Assembly: GCF_022397955.1 (NCBI RefSeq)
Contig: NZ_JAKEUQ010000008.1
Location: forward strand, 94,994 to 158,993
Direction of reading: 5' to 3'
Source of the DNA: Vibrio sp. Isolate32
GTDB lineage: Bacteria > Pseudomonadota > Gammaproteobacteria > Enterobacterales > Vibrionaceae
DNA length: 64,000 nucleotides
Position 1 is the first letter of the stretch, and every line of letters begins with the position of its first letter. This document shows positions 51,324 through 61,724 of the stretch, one piece after another. The translations under genes and the position numbers were made by a program. The notes under the pieces were generated by a model. It made no database searches. It saw only the letters and a list, made by a program, of their open reading frames with translations, and was not told where the DNA came from.

Positions 51324-52169
51324 TTAGCTCAATGGTTCAGTAGGCGCTTGACTTGCGACCTTTTTAGGAGCGTAAGCGACATCTTCCAGCTCTTTGTGAT
51401 TGTTGCCAATCAACTCACCTGAATGGAACAAGGCGTATTCACCCGGCTTCATTCTAAACCACTCTTCATTACCAGTGAGGGGTTGAGTAGCCACTACCGT
51501 CACCACATCATTCGGTGTAGTTTCTTCTTGGAAGTTAATCTCGACATCTTCATCGATCAAACTCGCGTTACCAAAAGGCGCACGTCTCGTTATCCAGTAC
51601 AAATGGTTGGTACAGTATGTCATTACGTACTCACCATCGCTCAATAACATGTTGAAAACACCTTTCTCTCGCAGCTTATCACAACACTCAGCAACAAAGC
51701 GGAACATGCCTTCCATGTCTTGTGGTGGTTCAGGAAAGCGCTCTTCCAGTTGCTTAAGTAACCAACAGAATGAACGCTCGCTGTCGGTTTCACCAACTGG
51801 TCTAAAACGCCCACTCACTAAGTCATCGTACCCTGATAGTTGGCCATTGTGAGCAAAGGTCCAGTATCTTCCCCAAAGCTCACGAGTGAAAGGGTGTGTA
51901 TTCTCTAGATTAACACCACCACGGTTGGCTTGACGGATGTGGCTGACAACAGCTTGGCTTTTAATTGGGTAGTTTTGAACCAATTCAGCGATCTTAGATT
52001 CACAGCTAGGATTCGGATCTTTAAAGGTACGAAAGCCCTTGCCCTCATAAAAGGTAATCCCCCAACCATCACGATGTGGGCCAGTATTGCCACCGCGCTG
52101 CATAAGACCAGTGAAGCTAAAACAAATATCCGTTGGCACATTCGCGCTCATACCGAGCAATTCACACAT
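51324..52169 (-). CDS. Class II glutamine amidotransferase (YafJ-like)
   Basis: A 281-residue protein with the Ntn-type glutaminase domain. The nucleophile is Cys2 after removal of Met (MCELLGMSANVP), with PHRDGWGI, RQANRGGVNLENTHPF and FAHNGQLSGYDDL further on. No synthase domain follows, so its acceptor is unknown. E. coli yafJ lies beside gmhA and fadE, as here. Confidence 0.9.
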   Translation of the reverse strand: MCELLGMSANVPTDICFSFTGLMQRGGNTGPHRDGWGITFYEGKGFRTFKDPNPSCESKIAELVQNYPIKSQAVVSHIRQANRGGVNLENTHPFTRELWGRYWTFAHNGQLSGYDDLVSGRFRPVGETDSERSFCWLLKQLEERFPEPPQDMEGMFRFVAECCDKLREKGVFNMLLSDGEYVMTYCTNHLYWITRRAPFGNASLIDEDVEINFQEETTPNDVVTVVATQPLTGNEEWFRMKPGEYALFHSGELIGNNHKELEDVAYAPKKVASQAPTEPLS

Positions 52170-52216
52170 GGTTTAATCTACTCCCTATTAAAACCAATAA
52201 TATGTCTGTAAAACTG

Positions 52217-52792
52217 TTATTCCATCTCTTTTTCAACAAGTTGAATAATGATGTGAATGATCTTGATATGAATCTCTTGGATACGGTCAGCGTAACCAAA
52301 ATGTGGCACACGGATTTCAATGTCCGCGCAACCTGCCATTTTACCGCCATCTTTACCAGTCAGTGCAATTGTCTTCATGCCTTTCGCTTGAGCTGCTTCA
52401 ATGGCTTTTAGGATATTGCCTGAGTTACCAGACGTTGATAGACCGAATAACACGTCACCTTTACGGCCAACCGCTTCAACGTAGCGAGAGAAAACGAAGT
52501 CATAACCAAAGTCGTTGCTCACACAAGATAGGTGGCTAGGGTCTGAAATCGCAATACCAGCGAAGCCTGGGCGGTTTTCACGGTATCGGCCTGTCAACTC
52601 TTCTGCGAAGTGCATTGCATCACAGTGGGAGCCACCGTTACCACAAGAAAGCACTTTACCTTCTTGTTTAAATGATTCAGCAATCAATTTTGCCGCCGCT
52701 TCAATTTGAGCAATATTATGGTCGTCACTCAAGAACTTGTTAAGAACCTCAGCAGCTTCGTTCAATTCACTTTTGATTAGGTCTTGGTACAT
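52217..52792 (-). CDS. gmhA: Phosphoheptose isomerase GmhA
   Basis: First enzyme of ADP-heptose synthesis for the lipopolysaccharide core: sedoheptulose 7-phosphate to D-glycero-D-manno-heptose 7-phosphate. A SIS fold of 191 residues with [20 protein letters not shown] and [15 protein letters not shown]. Size agrees with E. coli GmhA (192). It lies divergent to fadE, and the amidotransferase gene follows after 47 bases. Confidence 0.95.
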   Translation of the reverse strand: MYQDLIKSELNEAAEVLNKFLSDDHNIAQIEAAAKLIAESFKQEGKVLSCGNGGSHCDAMHFAEELTGRYRENRPGFAGIAISDPSHLSCVSNDFGYDFVFSRYVEAVGRKGDVLFGLSTSGNSGNILKAIEAAQAKGMKTIALTGKDGGKMAGCADIEIRVPHFGYADRIQEIHIKIIHIIIQLVEKEME

Positions 52793-53315
52793 AGGGCTTA
52801 TCTCTTATTTTTATGTCGCAGTTTAGCTTGCGTGAAATGAGAACTGAGGGTTTCCCCTCTTTATAACTGAGTTTACCCACAAACATGAAATAGTGTCGAC
52901 AGTTAAGCCCAAAGATTACCATCTTAATTAGGGTCTCTTGACCTTTCGAGCTGATTTTTTCAGCACTTTGTGGGAAGTTTATACAAGAAAGAGGCTTTGA
53001 TGTGTAGTTAGCCTACATGAAAAGCCAATAACGCAGTAGAAATGAACCACAAAGTCTGCCCGAAGGGTTCGGCTAAAACGATTTTATCTCGAACAAAATT
53101 GAACCACGAAAGATCAACAGACCCTAACCTCTCACTGCCGATCCGTCCAAGTATTCACCACCAACCTCTCACAATTATAATTTTAGTTCTACTTAGATCA
53201 CTTTTTATTCACTTTGGAGTTTTACAAATATTTAATATTTTGTTTACACTTAACTGGTTAGACCTCTTACCTAAAACTTAATAACAATAAGTGATCTCTG
53301 AAAAGGAAATCGATC
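52793..53315. other. 523-bp divergent regulatory region between gmhA and fadE
   Basis: Unusually long for two housekeeping genes. It contains a FadR-like operator close to fadE. The stretch around 53,040-53,160 is less AT-rich and has a small hairpin (CCGAA-GGG-TTCGG), but no convincing gene: the 79-codon frame from 53,042 is not protein-like. Confidence 0.45.
53252..53268. promoter_or_regulatory. FadR-like operator upstream of fadE
   Basis: AACTGGTTAGACCTCTT matches the FadR pattern (CTGGTnnGACC core) and lies 48 bases before the fadE start. FadR would block fadE unless long-chain acyl-CoA is present. Confidence 0.7.
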
Positions 53316-55781
53316 ATGAATATATTGCTCTCCCTACTCGGCATGACAGCTATCTTAGGTGTCTGTCTCTACCACAGAGTTAGTTTGGTACGCGCATTAA
53401 TCGCACTAACTGGCGCAATGGTAGCTTTAACACTATTCGGCGACGTAGCGGTTACTGGCTGGCTTTGTTACCTATTAGCAGTTGCTACTTTTGCTGTACC
53501 AACCTTTCGACAAACTCTCATCAGCCAAAAAGCACTTTCTGTATTTAAGAAAATACTACCGGCGATGTCTCAGACAGAAAAAGAAGCACTGGAAGCCGGT
53601 ACTGTTTGGTGGGAAGCAGAGTTATTCAAAGGCAAACCTGAATGGAAAAAACTACAGAACATTGCTGATCCAAAACTTTCTGAAGCGGAACAAGCGTTCC
53701 TCGACGGCCCGGTAAACACAGTATGTGAAATGGTCAATGATTACCAAGTCACTCATGAGCTTGCTGATTTACCACCAGAAGTGTGGCAATACCTGAAAGA
53801 CCACAAGTTCTTTGCGATGATCATCAAGAAAAAATACGGTGGCTTAGAATTCTCAGCTTACGCTCAGTCTTTGGTTCTACAAAAACTAACGGGCGTATCT
53901 AGCGTACTGTCATCAACCGTGGGTGTACCTAACTCTTTAGGGCCAGGTGAGCTGCTGCAACACTACGGCACAGAAGAACAGAGAAACCACTATCTTCCGC
54001 GCTTGGCTGAAGGTAAAGAGATCCCTTGTTTTGCTCTAACTAGCCCAGAAGCAGGCTCTGATGCTGGCTCAATCCCAGATTACGGTGTGGTATGTAAGGG
54101 GGAATGGCAAGGCGAAGAAGTTCTTGGTATGCGCCTGACTTGGAACAAACGCTACATCACTCTGGCACCGGTTGCGACCGTACTGGGTTTGGCCTTTAAA
54201 CTGCGCGATCCAGAAGGCTTACTGGGCGACCAGCAAGATCTTGGTATCACCTGTGCGCTTATCCCAACTGATTTGAAAGGCGTGGAGATTGGCAACCGCC
54301 ACTTCCCACTGAACGTTCCTTTCCAAAACGGTCCAACTCGAGGTGACGATATTTTCGTTCCTATCGATTTCATCATCGGCGGTCAGAAAATGGCAGGTCA
54401 AGGTTGGAGAATGCTGGTTGAATGTCTTTCAGTGGGCCGTGGTATCACACTGCCTTCAAACTCAACGGGTGGCATTAAAACAGCAGCTCTCGCAACTGGT
54501 GCTTACGCTCGCATTCGTCGTCAATTTAAGCAACCCATTGGTCGCATGGAAGGGGTTGAAGAGCCACTTGCACGCCTAGGTGGTAATGCTTATGTCATGG
54601 ATGCAGCGAGTAACCTGACCGTTGCAGGTATCGATCTGGGTGAAAAGCCTTCGGTTATCTCAGCAATCGTTAAGTACCACTGTACGCACCGCGGTCAACG
54701 AAGCATCATCGATGCAATGGACATCGTAGGTGGTAAGGGTATTTGCTTAGGCCCATCGAACTTCCTAGCTCGTGGCTACCAAGGCTCTCCAATAGCGATT
54801 ACCGTTGAAGGCGCAAACATCCTGACTCGTTCAATGATCATCTACGGTCAAGGTGCGATTCGTTGTCACCCTTACGTTCTTAATGAAATGGAAGCAGCAT
54901 ACTCTGAAAGCAGCGATGCGCTTGATAAGTTTGATTCAGCGTTAGCAGGACACGTTAGCTTTACACTAAGTAACCTAGTTCGTAGCTTGTGGTTTGGTTT
55001 AACTGATGGCCGTGGTTCGGACACACCAACACCTGCCAATAACACCGATAAGCTGACAAAACGCTACTACCAACAGCTGAACCGTTACAGTGCTAACCTA
55101 GCGCTACTGTCTGACATTTCAATGGCTGTATTAGGTGGCTCACTGAAACGTAGAGAGCGTCTATCTGCTCGTCTAGGTGATATCCTGAGCCAACTATACC
55201 TAGGTTCTGCGACACTAAAACGCTTTGAGAGCGAAGGCAGCAATGCAGAAGACCTGCCGCTAGTACACTGGGGTATGCAAGACAGCTTACGTCAAACTGA
55301 AGTGGCAATTGATGAGTTCTTAGCAAACTTCCCTAACCCAGTGGTGGGACGCCTACTACGTGTTGTGTTAATGCCATTTGGCCGTATTCGCCGCGCACCA
55401 AACGACAAACTGGATAGCCAAGTCGCACACATCCTACAAACACCGAGTGCAACACGCTCACGTATCGGCCGTGGTCAATACTTAGCGGATACTCAATACA
55501 ACGCGGTAGGTAAGATTGAGAAAGCATTGGAGGTTATTCTTCAAGCTGAACCTCTGTTCGACAAAGTCTGTAAAGAGACGCATCAAAAGCGCGCCTTCCT
55601 ACGACTGGATTTGGTCGCTCAATTAGGTCTTGAGAAAGGTATTCTGACTGAGAAAGAAGCGGTACTGTTAGAGAGTGCAGAGCAACATCGACTTTACACC
55701 ATCAATGTTGATGACTTCTCACCAGAGGAGCTAGCAGCAAAACCACAGTATCCAGACCAATCGATTGATAACGTAGCTTAG
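53316..55781 (+). CDS. fadE: Acyl-CoA dehydrogenase FadE
   Basis: FAD enzyme of the first step of fatty-acid beta-oxidation. The very long form (821 residues; E. coli 814) has an N-terminal hydrophobic region with two or three membrane-type segments (1-70), then the dehydrogenase domains: [20 protein letters not shown] for FAD/substrate contact, [32 protein letters not shown] and a C-terminal DUF1974 region. The ribosome site is AAGGAAA. Monocistronic. Confidence 0.95.
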   Translation: MNILLSLLGMTAILGVCLYHRVSLVRALIALTGAMVALTLFGDVAVTGWLCYLLAVATFAVPTFRQTLISQKALSVFKKILPAMSQTEKEALEAGTVWWEAELFKGKPEWKKLQNIADPKLSEAEQAFLDGPVNTVCEMVNDYQVTHELADLPPEVWQYLKDHKFFAMIIKKKYGGLEFSAYAQSLVLQKLTGVSSVLSSTVGVPNSLGPGELLQHYGTEEQRNHYLPRLAEGKEIPCFALTSPEAGSDAGSIPDYGVVCKGEWQGEEVLGMRLTWNKRYITLAPVATVLGLAFKLRDPEGLLGDQQDLGITCALIPTDLKGVEIGNRHFPLNVPFQNGPTRGDDIFVPIDFIIGGQKMAGQGWRMLVECLSVGRGITLPSNSTGGIKTAALATGAYARIRRQFKQPIGRMEGVEEPLARLGGNAYVMDAASNLTVAGIDLGEKPSVISAIVKYHCTHRGQRSIIDAMDIVGGKGICLGPSNFLARGYQGSPIAITVEGANILTRSMIIYGQGAIRCHPYVLNEMEAAYSESSDALDKFDSALAGHVSFTLSNLVRSLWFGLTDGRGSDTPTPANNTDKLTKRYYQQLNRYSANLALLSDISMAVLGGSLKRRERLSARLGDILSQLYLGSATLKRFESEGSNAEDLPLVHWGMQDSLRQTEVAIDEFLANFPNPVVGRLLRVVLMPFGRIRRAPNDKLDSQVAHILQTPSATRSRIGRGQYLADTQYNAVGKIEKALEVILQAEPLFDKVCKETHQKRAFLRLDLVAQLGLEKGILTEKEAVLLESAEQHRLYTINVDDFSPEELAAKPQYPDQSIDNVA

Positions 55782-55798
55782 ATTTTGCTTTAGAAACA

Positions 55799-55826
55799 AA
55801 AACGGGACTCATTGGAGTCCCGTTTT
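55799..55826. terminator. Terminator of fadE
   Basis: A perfect 12-bp stem (AAAACGGGACTC with GAGTCCCGTTTT), ATTG loop, seven T following. Confidence 0.92.
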
Positions 55827-55895
55827 TTTGTTCAAAATATAGGTGCTTGTAAGGGATTAAGTAGCTCTCTTAAAACAACTCAATCACGTAGGGAA

Positions 55896-57143
55896 TTACT
55901 TGGGTGCCTTAAGTTGCATCTCTGGTTGAGCTCTTTTCTTCTCAGTCACTTTGCGAACCACAAACCAAATCAGCAAGCCCAGAAGAATCGCAACCACATT
56001 ACCTACGCCAATAATAATCATACTGCGCTTTCTATCTTCTTCTCGCTTCTTCAGTATCATCATTTCAGTGGCAATTCGCTTCTGCTCCGCTAATGCCTCT
56101 TCTTGCAGGCGGCGGGATTCCGCTAGATCAATACCTTGAACCACACTGTAAGAGTGCTCAGTGATAGGAAACGTCAGTGGGCGCTGGCTAGAAGCATCGG
56201 TGGCATACACCATTCCCGACCAGTTATAAATCCCCAGATCACCATTGTAAGGGATCTCCAAAGGCACCTTCATCGCATCGACATCCGCTTGGCCTTGCTT
56301 ATACATCACGTACTCATCTGGTGCTTTGTGCTCAACGTGAACCGCTAACGAACTCGGCGCTATCATGCCTTGCTCGCCAGAGACCACGATAGTATGAGGC
56401 AAGCCTTCTTTGCGAGACTGGATAAAGGTAGTGGTGATAGGTGTTGGATAGACCAAGACCTCTTGCTCTTGCGCTCGCAGGAATACACCATTACCTGAGG
56501 TAATACGCGCTCGATATTTACCAGGCTCGATATCTATTGGCAAAGAGACCGTAAACACACCATCTCCAGCTTTTTCATCAAGCTCAGCGCCATCATCGGC
56601 AAATTCGCCCATCACAACCGGAACCGGGCGAGCTTCTTTCACTAAGGATTCTTCGTTTTCAACAAACTTAGTAAAGGTGACCTTAAGCTTCACGCGGTCG
56701 AGAAAATCGCGCAGCACAAGCGGCTTACCATCTGAGGTCAATCGAGCGGTAAATTTGATGCGTTCAGTTTGATACAACTTATCGGGAAACTCATTAGCAT
56801 CTAAAACAAGATGAGACAGGAGCTTGATATTGTTCTTAGGGGAAACTTTACCTACCGCTTGCCATGGGCCCGGCATCGGCTTATCAATAGAGACAATGTC
56901 CATTGAGGATTCTTCATACCAACGGACATTGTCAGCGTTACGCCAAGAATAGTATTTCTTGCCGTCAGGACGAACCAAAACGACAGGTTTAGAGTTATCG
57001 GCTCGATAAATTATAAAGGTAATTTGTTCTATGCTTGGATCAACTCGGAATCGGTTGTCCAATAAACTCATTACGGATTCTGTTGCCGCGTGCAAGCTAA
57101 AGCTTAATAGCAACAAACAACCTGTAGCCAATACCCTTAACAT
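55896..57143 (-). CDS. TIGR03503 family exported protein
   Basis: A 415-residue protein with a signal peptide (LLLLSFSLHA), a beta-rich periplasmic region with two Ig-like parts (about 130-320), then a C-terminal coiled segment rich in Glu/Lys/Arg (RRLQEEALAEQKRIATEM) and a membrane helix (IIIGVGNVVAILLGLLIWFVV) with a short basic tail. This layout is TIGR03503, known from vibrios and relatives but without assigned function. It follows dnaQ by 9 bases. Confidence 0.85.
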   Translation of the reverse strand: MLRVLATGCLLLLSFSLHAATESVMSLLDNRFRVDPSIEQITFIIYRADNSKPVVLVRPDGKKYYSWRNADNVRWYEESSMDIVSIDKPMPGPWQAVGKVSPKNNIKLLSHLVLDANEFPDKLYQTERIKFTARLTSDGKPLVLRDFLDRVKLKVTFTKFVENEESLVKEARPVPVVMGEFADDGAELDEKAGDGVFTVSLPIDIEPGKYRARITSGNGVFLRAQEQEVLVYPTPITTTFIQSRKEGLPHTIVVSGEQGMIAPSSLAVHVEHKAPDEYVMYKQGQADVDAMKVPLEIPYNGDLGIYNWSGMVYATDASSQRPLTFPITEHSYSVVQGIDLAESRRLQEEALAEQKRIATEMMILKKREEDRKRSMIIIGVGNVVAILLGLLIWFVVRKVTEKKRAQPEMQLKAPK

Positions 57144-57152
57144 ACTTTCTCC

Positions 57153-57920
57153 CTACTGACGCCAGAGGCAGCTTCCGCTTTTCTCGACGAGATCTAAACG
57201 ACTTTGATGCGCTTCTACTTCATCGGCCGTTGCTCGTAAAACCTTTAGGGATTTTCGACCACTTTCTACTCTTCGGATACTTTCTACGCCGTCTTCTTGC
57301 TGACCAGCGTTAAATTGCAGTGACGTTTGCCCACCCGTCATCAATAGGTAGACGTCAGCTAGGATCTCCGCATCGAGCAATGCGCCATGGAGTGTACGGT
57401 GCGAGTTATCGATGCCATAACGTTCACATAAGATATCTAGGTTGTTTCTTTTACCCGGGAATATCTTTTTCGCCATGTCCAGAGTATCGGTAACTTTACA
57501 GTAATCGTCTGTCTTACCGATCATAGGATCCAGTTTCTCAAACTCATAGTCCATGAAGCCGGTATCGAAGGGCGCGTTGTGGGCCACCAGCTCAGCGCCT
57601 TTGATGAAGTCAAGAAACTCTTTATGGATGTCTTGGTATTCAGGCTTATCAACCAAGAACTCATCGGTAATACCGTGAACGCCAATCGCCTCTTCTTGAA
57701 TCGCACGATCAGGCTTGATGTAAACGTGGAAGTGGCGTCCAGTTAACTTACGGTTGATGATCTCTACGGCACCGATCTCTACGATGCGGTGACCCATGTA
57801 GTGAGGACCACCTTCGGTATTCATACCGGTTGTTTCGGTATCGAGTACGACGATGCGCTTGTTTTCATTCGAACTGTTTTTTTCGTTCGCGGTTTGTTCT
57901 GGAGTGCTACTGGTATTCAT
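57153..57920 (-). CDS. dnaQ: DNA polymerase III epsilon subunit (3'-5' proofreading exonuclease)
   Basis: Proofreading subunit of the replicase. DEDDh exonuclease motifs are IVVLDTETTGMN, HNAPFDTGFMDYEF and NSHRTLHGALLDAEILADVY. The C-terminal tail (about 190-255) for binding the alpha subunit ends in GSCLWRQ. Divergent to rnhA, the classic gammaproteobacterial arrangement with overlapping promoters in the 56-bp gap. Confidence 0.97.
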   Translation of the reverse strand: MNTSSTPEQTANEKNSSNENKRIVVLDTETTGMNTEGGPHYMGHRIVEIGAVEIINRKLTGRHFHVYIKPDRAIQEEAIGVHGITDEFLVDKPEYQDIHKEFLDFIKGAELVAHNAPFDTGFMDYEFEKLDPMIGKTDDYCKVTDTLDMAKKIFPGKRNNLDILCERYGIDNSHRTLHGALLDAEILADVYLLMTGGQTSLQFNAGQQEDGVESIRRVESGRKSLKVLRATADEVEAHQSRLDLVEKSGSCLWRQ

Positions 57921-57976
57921 AAGGATAACTGTGTCAGACTATGCCGATAATGTGCTTGAGGTAATAGTATCAAATC

Positions 57977-58441
57977 ATGACGAAACAAGTTGAAATTTTC
58001 ACTGATGGTTCTTGTTTAGGAAATCCAGGGCCTGGCGGCTATGGCATCGTACTTCGCTACAAGAAAGTAGAGAAGACGCTCGCGCAAGGCTATACCCTAA
58101 CGACCAACAACCGCATGGAAATGCTCGCTGCTGTTGTAGCACTACAAACCCTCAAAGAGCCGTGCTCGGTGATTCTGACTACCGATAGCCAATACGTTCG
58201 TCAAGGCATTACGCAGTGGATACATAACTGGAAAAAGCGTGACTGGAAGACAGCCGACAAAAAGCCGGTAAAAAATGCCGATCTTTGGCAAAAACTCGAT
58301 AAAGAGACAGCACGCCACACTGTCGATTGGCGTTGGGTGAAAGGACACGCAGGCCACCGTGAGAATGAAATGTGTGATGAGTTGGCACGCACTGCTGCCG
58401 AAAACCCAACCCAAGAAGACACAGGCTATCAGCCAAGTTAA
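57977..58441 (+). CDS. rnhA: Ribonuclease HI
   Basis: Cuts RNA in RNA:DNA hybrids. The four metal-binding acids are at D10, E48, D70 and D134, and the catalytic His at 124 (KGHAGH), all with E. coli numbering. 154 residues. The terminator that follows is shared with the methyltransferase gene. Confidence 0.97.
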   Translation: MTKQVEIFTDGSCLGNPGPGGYGIVLRYKKVEKTLAQGYTLTTNNRMEMLAAVVALQTLKEPCSVILTTDSQYVRQGITQWIHNWKKRDWKTADKKPVKNADLWQKLDKETARHTVDWRWVKGHAGHRENEMCDELARTAAENPTQEDTGYQPS

Positions 58442-58471
58442 TATTGGGAGCGGGTAAAGATATCCAATAGC

Positions 58472-58498
58472 AAAAAGCCGACTACGAGTCGGCTTTTT
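58472..58498. terminator. Terminator shared by rnhA and the methyltransferase gene
   Basis: A perfect 12-bp stem (AAAAAGCCGACT with AGTCGGCTTTTT) around ACG. It overlaps the last codons of the minus-strand gene. Confidence 0.9.
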
Positions 58499-59270
58499 CT
58501 GTTTTTAGCGAGCGAAGTGCGCGAATGGAATGCAACGTGCAGCGAGTATCAGTCCTAAAGCTTGCACCAACAGGAGAGAAGCGTCGTTTGAGGTGCCAAT
58601 GAGGCTTAATAGGTTTGAGCGGATAAGTGCGCTTGCGAGCAACAATAAAGTATTGGCTTCCAGCAAACGAGGCACAACCTCCCAAAGCATTTTCAAGCCA
58701 CGTCCACATCGCTTGATACTTACTCATCGGGAACAATGCATAAGTATCACAATGAATCACTTCATAATTCAATACGCCCAACCAGTCTTTTACGCGGCTT
58801 GGCGTGTACATGCGCCCACTCCAAGGTAAACTGTTTTTGCGCCAAGGCATCAAACTCGCAAGCCCTGTCACACTGAATGGATTGAAACCAGTGATAATGA
58901 TATAGCCATCGTCCATCATCACTCGGTCGACTTCTCTCAATAACCGGTGGGGGTCATTGCTATAATCTAATTGATGACTCAGCACCACAACATCAAAGCT
59001 TTTCTCCAAAAAGGGCAAATTGTAGTCATCCGCTATCACATTATGTAATGGGTTCTGGATATCTAGGTTTACTTGATGTTGAATGTTGCATGTGCAGCTA
59101 GAAATCTCACTGCTGAGACCGCCGAGCTTGAGCATATGGTAACCAAATAGCTTTGGACACCACTCATCGAGTCGAGTTTGAATAGATTCTCTCAACCAGT
59201 CCCCATTGTGCAATTGCGCCCAAGTGTAAGGACGCTCAAACTTCTTCCTGCTACGTGCTGGCTTCATCAA
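58482..59270 (-). CDS. SAM-dependent methyltransferase (YafS-like)
   Basis: A 262-residue class I methyltransferase. Motif I is degenerate ([11 protein letters not shown]), but [52 protein letters not shown] clearly shows the core fold of the Ubi/YafS group. E. coli yafS is in the same place between gloB and rnhA. The C-terminal 45 residues are Arg/Lys-rich. Substrate unknown. Confidence 0.88.
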   Translation of the reverse strand: MMKPARSRKKFERPYTWAQLHNGDWLRESIQTRLDEWCPKLFGYHMLKLGGLSSEISSCTCNIQHQVNLDIQNPLHNVIADDYNLPFLEKSFDVVVLSHQLDYSNDPHRLLREVDRVMMDDGYIIITGFNPFSVTGLASLMPWRKNSLPWSGRMYTPSRVKDWLGVLNYEVIHCDTYALFPMSKYQAMWTWLENALGGCASFAGSQYFIVARKRTYPLKPIKPHWHLKRRFSPVGASFRTDTRCTLHSIRALRSLKTEKADS

Positions 59271-59320
59271 TAATCTGCCTCACTTATTCTGTTTCACTAA
59301 ACGTGACTGGAGAACCAATA

Positions 59321-60079
59321 ATGTTATATATCAAAAGCATACCTGCATTTAACGACAATTACATATGGCTGATTCAAAATAGCGATCGCCGTTGTGCTGT
59401 CGTCGACCCTGGTGATGCGGCTCCAGTATTAGAGTACTTGGCGTTCCATGAGCTAACTTTAGATGCAATCTTGATTACACACCACCACCACGATCACATT
59501 GGTGGCGTTCCAGAGCTGGTAAGACAATTTCCCGGCGTGGATGTCGTGGGTCCAAGGAATGAGCCAATACCAACCTTAACGCATCCTGTTGATGACGGTG
59601 ACCAATTAGAACTGTTTGGTGAAATATTTCTCGTACTAGGGCTCAGTGGCCACACCGCTGGCCACATTGGTTATGTGGGCGATGCTAAACTGTTTTGTGG
59701 TGACGTGCTGTTCTCTGCGGGCTGTGGCCGCATCATGGAAGGCACACCACAACAGATGTTTGATGCATTGAATAAGATTGCAGTACTTCCCCAAGAAACC
59801 GAAGTTTACTGTGCACATGAGTACACTGCCGCCAATATTGCTTTCGCATTAGCGGTTGAGCCTGATAACAAACATTTGCAGCAATACCGCGACCAAGTGA
59901 ACCGACTTCGTGCTCAAAATAAGTCGACCATCCCCACAAATTTGAGACAAGAGAAGTTTGTGAATCCCTTCCTGCGCTATACCGAGCCAAGTGTAGTAAA
60001 ATCAGTGTCTAATCGAACCGAGCAGACCGATCCTTTATCGGTATTCACCGCTTTACGTGCGTGGAAGAACGAATTTTAA
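59321..60079 (+). CDS. gloB: Hydroxyacylglutathione hydrolase (glyoxalase II)
   Basis: Hydrolyses S-lactoylglutathione in methylglyoxal detoxification. The metallo-beta-lactamase motif [10 protein letters not shown] is at residues 53-62, with [11 protein letters not shown] and [13 protein letters not shown] further on. I start at 59,321 ([10 protein letters not shown]) with GGAG upstream, giving 252 residues as in E. coli; the longer frame would run into the divergent methyltransferase gene. Confidence 0.95.
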   Translation: MLYIKSIPAFNDNYIWLIQNSDRRCAVVDPGDAAPVLEYLAFHELTLDAILITHHHHDHIGGVPELVRQFPGVDVVGPRNEPIPTLTHPVDDGDQLELFGEIFLVLGLSGHTAGHIGYVGDAKLFCGDVLFSAGCGRIMEGTPQQMFDALNKIAVLPQETEVYCAHEYTAANIAFALAVEPDNKHLQQYRDQVNRLRAQNKSTIPTNLRQEKFVNPFLRYTEPSVVKSVSNRTEQTDPLSVFTALRAWKNEF

Positions 60080-60149
60080 CAAAGACAGACTTGTCACTCA
60101 TAGGGGGTGGCAAGTATTATCATTGGCCGTTAATTAAAAAGGCTGTAAC

Positions 60150-61724
60150 ATGCGAGTTAAGTACAGCTGGGCTTTGGTATTACTACTTTCTGGTTGCCAA
60201 TTAACTCAGTCAGATAATCAAGACCAAGCTTCCGAGCAAACCAACACATCTCCTACTAAAGAAGTTTCTCAAGCGATCGTTTTATCAGAAGCAACAGCCA
60301 AAGAAGATCAAACAGTTGAAGCACCTGTCGTTACTCCACAAACACAAGAAGATGTTTGGAAACGGATTGCGATGCAACTTGAAATGGAAGTACCAGACCA
60401 AAAGAAGGTCGACTACTACCGAACTTGGTACCTCAAGCACCCAAGTCATCTAAAAACCGTATCAAAGCGTGCTGAGCCCTTCCTGTATCTGATCACAACT
60501 AAGGTTGAAGAAAAAGGCTTACCACTAGAACTGGCCCTATTGCCCGTTGTAGAAAGCTCTTTCGATGCATTTGCCTACTCACATGGCAGCGCAGCGGGCC
60601 TATGGCAATTCATTTCAGGCACAGGCAAAGACTACGGGCTTGAACAAAACTTTTGGTATGACGGCCGCCGTGATGTTGCCGCTTCTACCGATGCTGCATT
60701 GGACTTCTTATCAGCTCTTAACAGACGTTTCGATGGCGACTGGAACCACGCAATTGCTGCGTATAACAGTGGTGGTGGTCGAGTAAACAGTGCAATCCGC
60801 AAGAACAAGAAACTGGGCAAGCCAATTGACTTCTTCTCTCTCGATTTGCCAAAAGAAACCAGCAGCTACGTACCGAAACTACTGGCACTGGCAGACGTCA
60901 TCGCTAACCAAGAAAAGTACGGCATTGATATCCCGGCGATCCCAAACAAGCCTGTACTGACTCTGGTTAACCCTGAAGAGCAACTTGATTTAGCGATTGC
61001 TGCAAACTACGCTGGCATAACTGTAAAAGAACTGCAAAGCTACAACCCAGCTTATAATCAGTGGGCTACATCACCTGAGAAACACCAACAATTACTGCTT
61101 CCTTTAGACTCAGTTGAAAAATTCAACAAAGAAGTTGCGGCACATAAAGGCAAAGGCATGAAGTTGGTGCGCTACAAAGTTGAGCCTGGTGATAGCATTA
61201 GCGTACTGGCAAGTAAATATAACACCACCAGCAAAGTGATCCGCTCTGTAAATGGTTTGAGCAACAATAATATTCGTATTGGTCAACACTTACTTATCCC
61301 AACATCAACCAAAGACAACAATACATACGCACTAAGCGCTTCAAACCGCCTAGCAAGCACACAGTCGAAGAGTCGTGGTCAATATAAGCTCAGCCACACA
61401 GTAAAAAGTGGTGAAAGTCTATGGACGATTGCACGTGCAAATAAGGTATCTCACCAATCACTGGCGAAGTGGAATGGTATGGGGCCACGCGACACGCTTA
61501 GAGTTGGTCAAGAGCTGGTCATTTGGAAAAATGGCTCAGACGGTGCCATCATCCGAACTATCTTTTATAACGTAAGATCAGGTGACACAGTCAGTGGTAT
61601 TTCATCAAAGTTCAAAGTAAAAAGTGCAGATGTTGTAAAATGGAACGATTTGCAGAACAAGAAATACCTACAGCCAGGACAGAAACTGAAGCTGTATGTC
61701 GATGTAACAAAGGTAAGTGTATGA
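60150..61724 (+). CDS. mltD: Membrane-bound lytic murein transglycosylase D with three LysM domains
   Basis: Outer-membrane lipoprotein that cleaves peptidoglycan glycan strands. The lipobox is LLLSGCQ (Cys16). The SLT domain holds the catalytic Glu in LPVVESSFDAFAYSHGSAAGLWQF. Three LysM domains follow (about 345-390: RYKVEPGDSISVLASKYN; 415-460: SHTVKSGESLWTIARAN; 472-518: YNVRSGDTVSGISSKF). E. coli MltD (452 residues) has two, so this 524-residue form has one more. The Yip1 gene overlaps its stop. Confidence 0.94.
   Translation: MRVKYSWALVLLLSGCQLTQSDNQDQASEQTNTSPTKEVSQAIVLSEATAKEDQTVEAPVVTPQTQEDVWKRIAMQLEMEVPDQKKVDYYRTWYLKHPSHLKTVSKRAEPFLYLITTKVEEKGLPLELALLPVVESSFDAFAYSHGSAAGLWQFISGTGKDYGLEQNFWYDGRRDVAASTDAALDFLSALNRRFDGDWNHAIAAYNSGGGRVNSAIRKNKKLGKPIDFFSLDLPKETSSYVPKLLALADVIANQEKYGIDIPAIPNKPVLTLVNPEEQLDLAIAANYAGITVKELQSYNPAYNQWATSPEKHQQLLLPLDSVEKFNKEVAAHKGKGMKLVRYKVEPGDSISVLASKYNTTSKVIRSVNGLSNNNIRIGQHLLIPTSTKDNNTYALSASNRLASTQSKSRGQYKLSHTVKSGESLWTIARANKVSHQSLAKWNGMGPRDTLRVGQELVIWKNGSDGAIIRTIFYNVRSGDTVSGISSKFKVKSADVVKWNDLQNKKYLQPGQKLKLYVDVTKVSV

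Noticed and set aside
60080..60149. Hairpin CTTGTCAC / GGTGGCAAG between gloB and mltD
   Set aside because: Short, with a G-U pair and no T-run; not a convincing terminator.
61640..61720. 27 extra N-terminal codons of the Yip1 gene
   Set aside because: They lie inside mltD in another frame; the ATGA overlap at 61,721 is the natural start.
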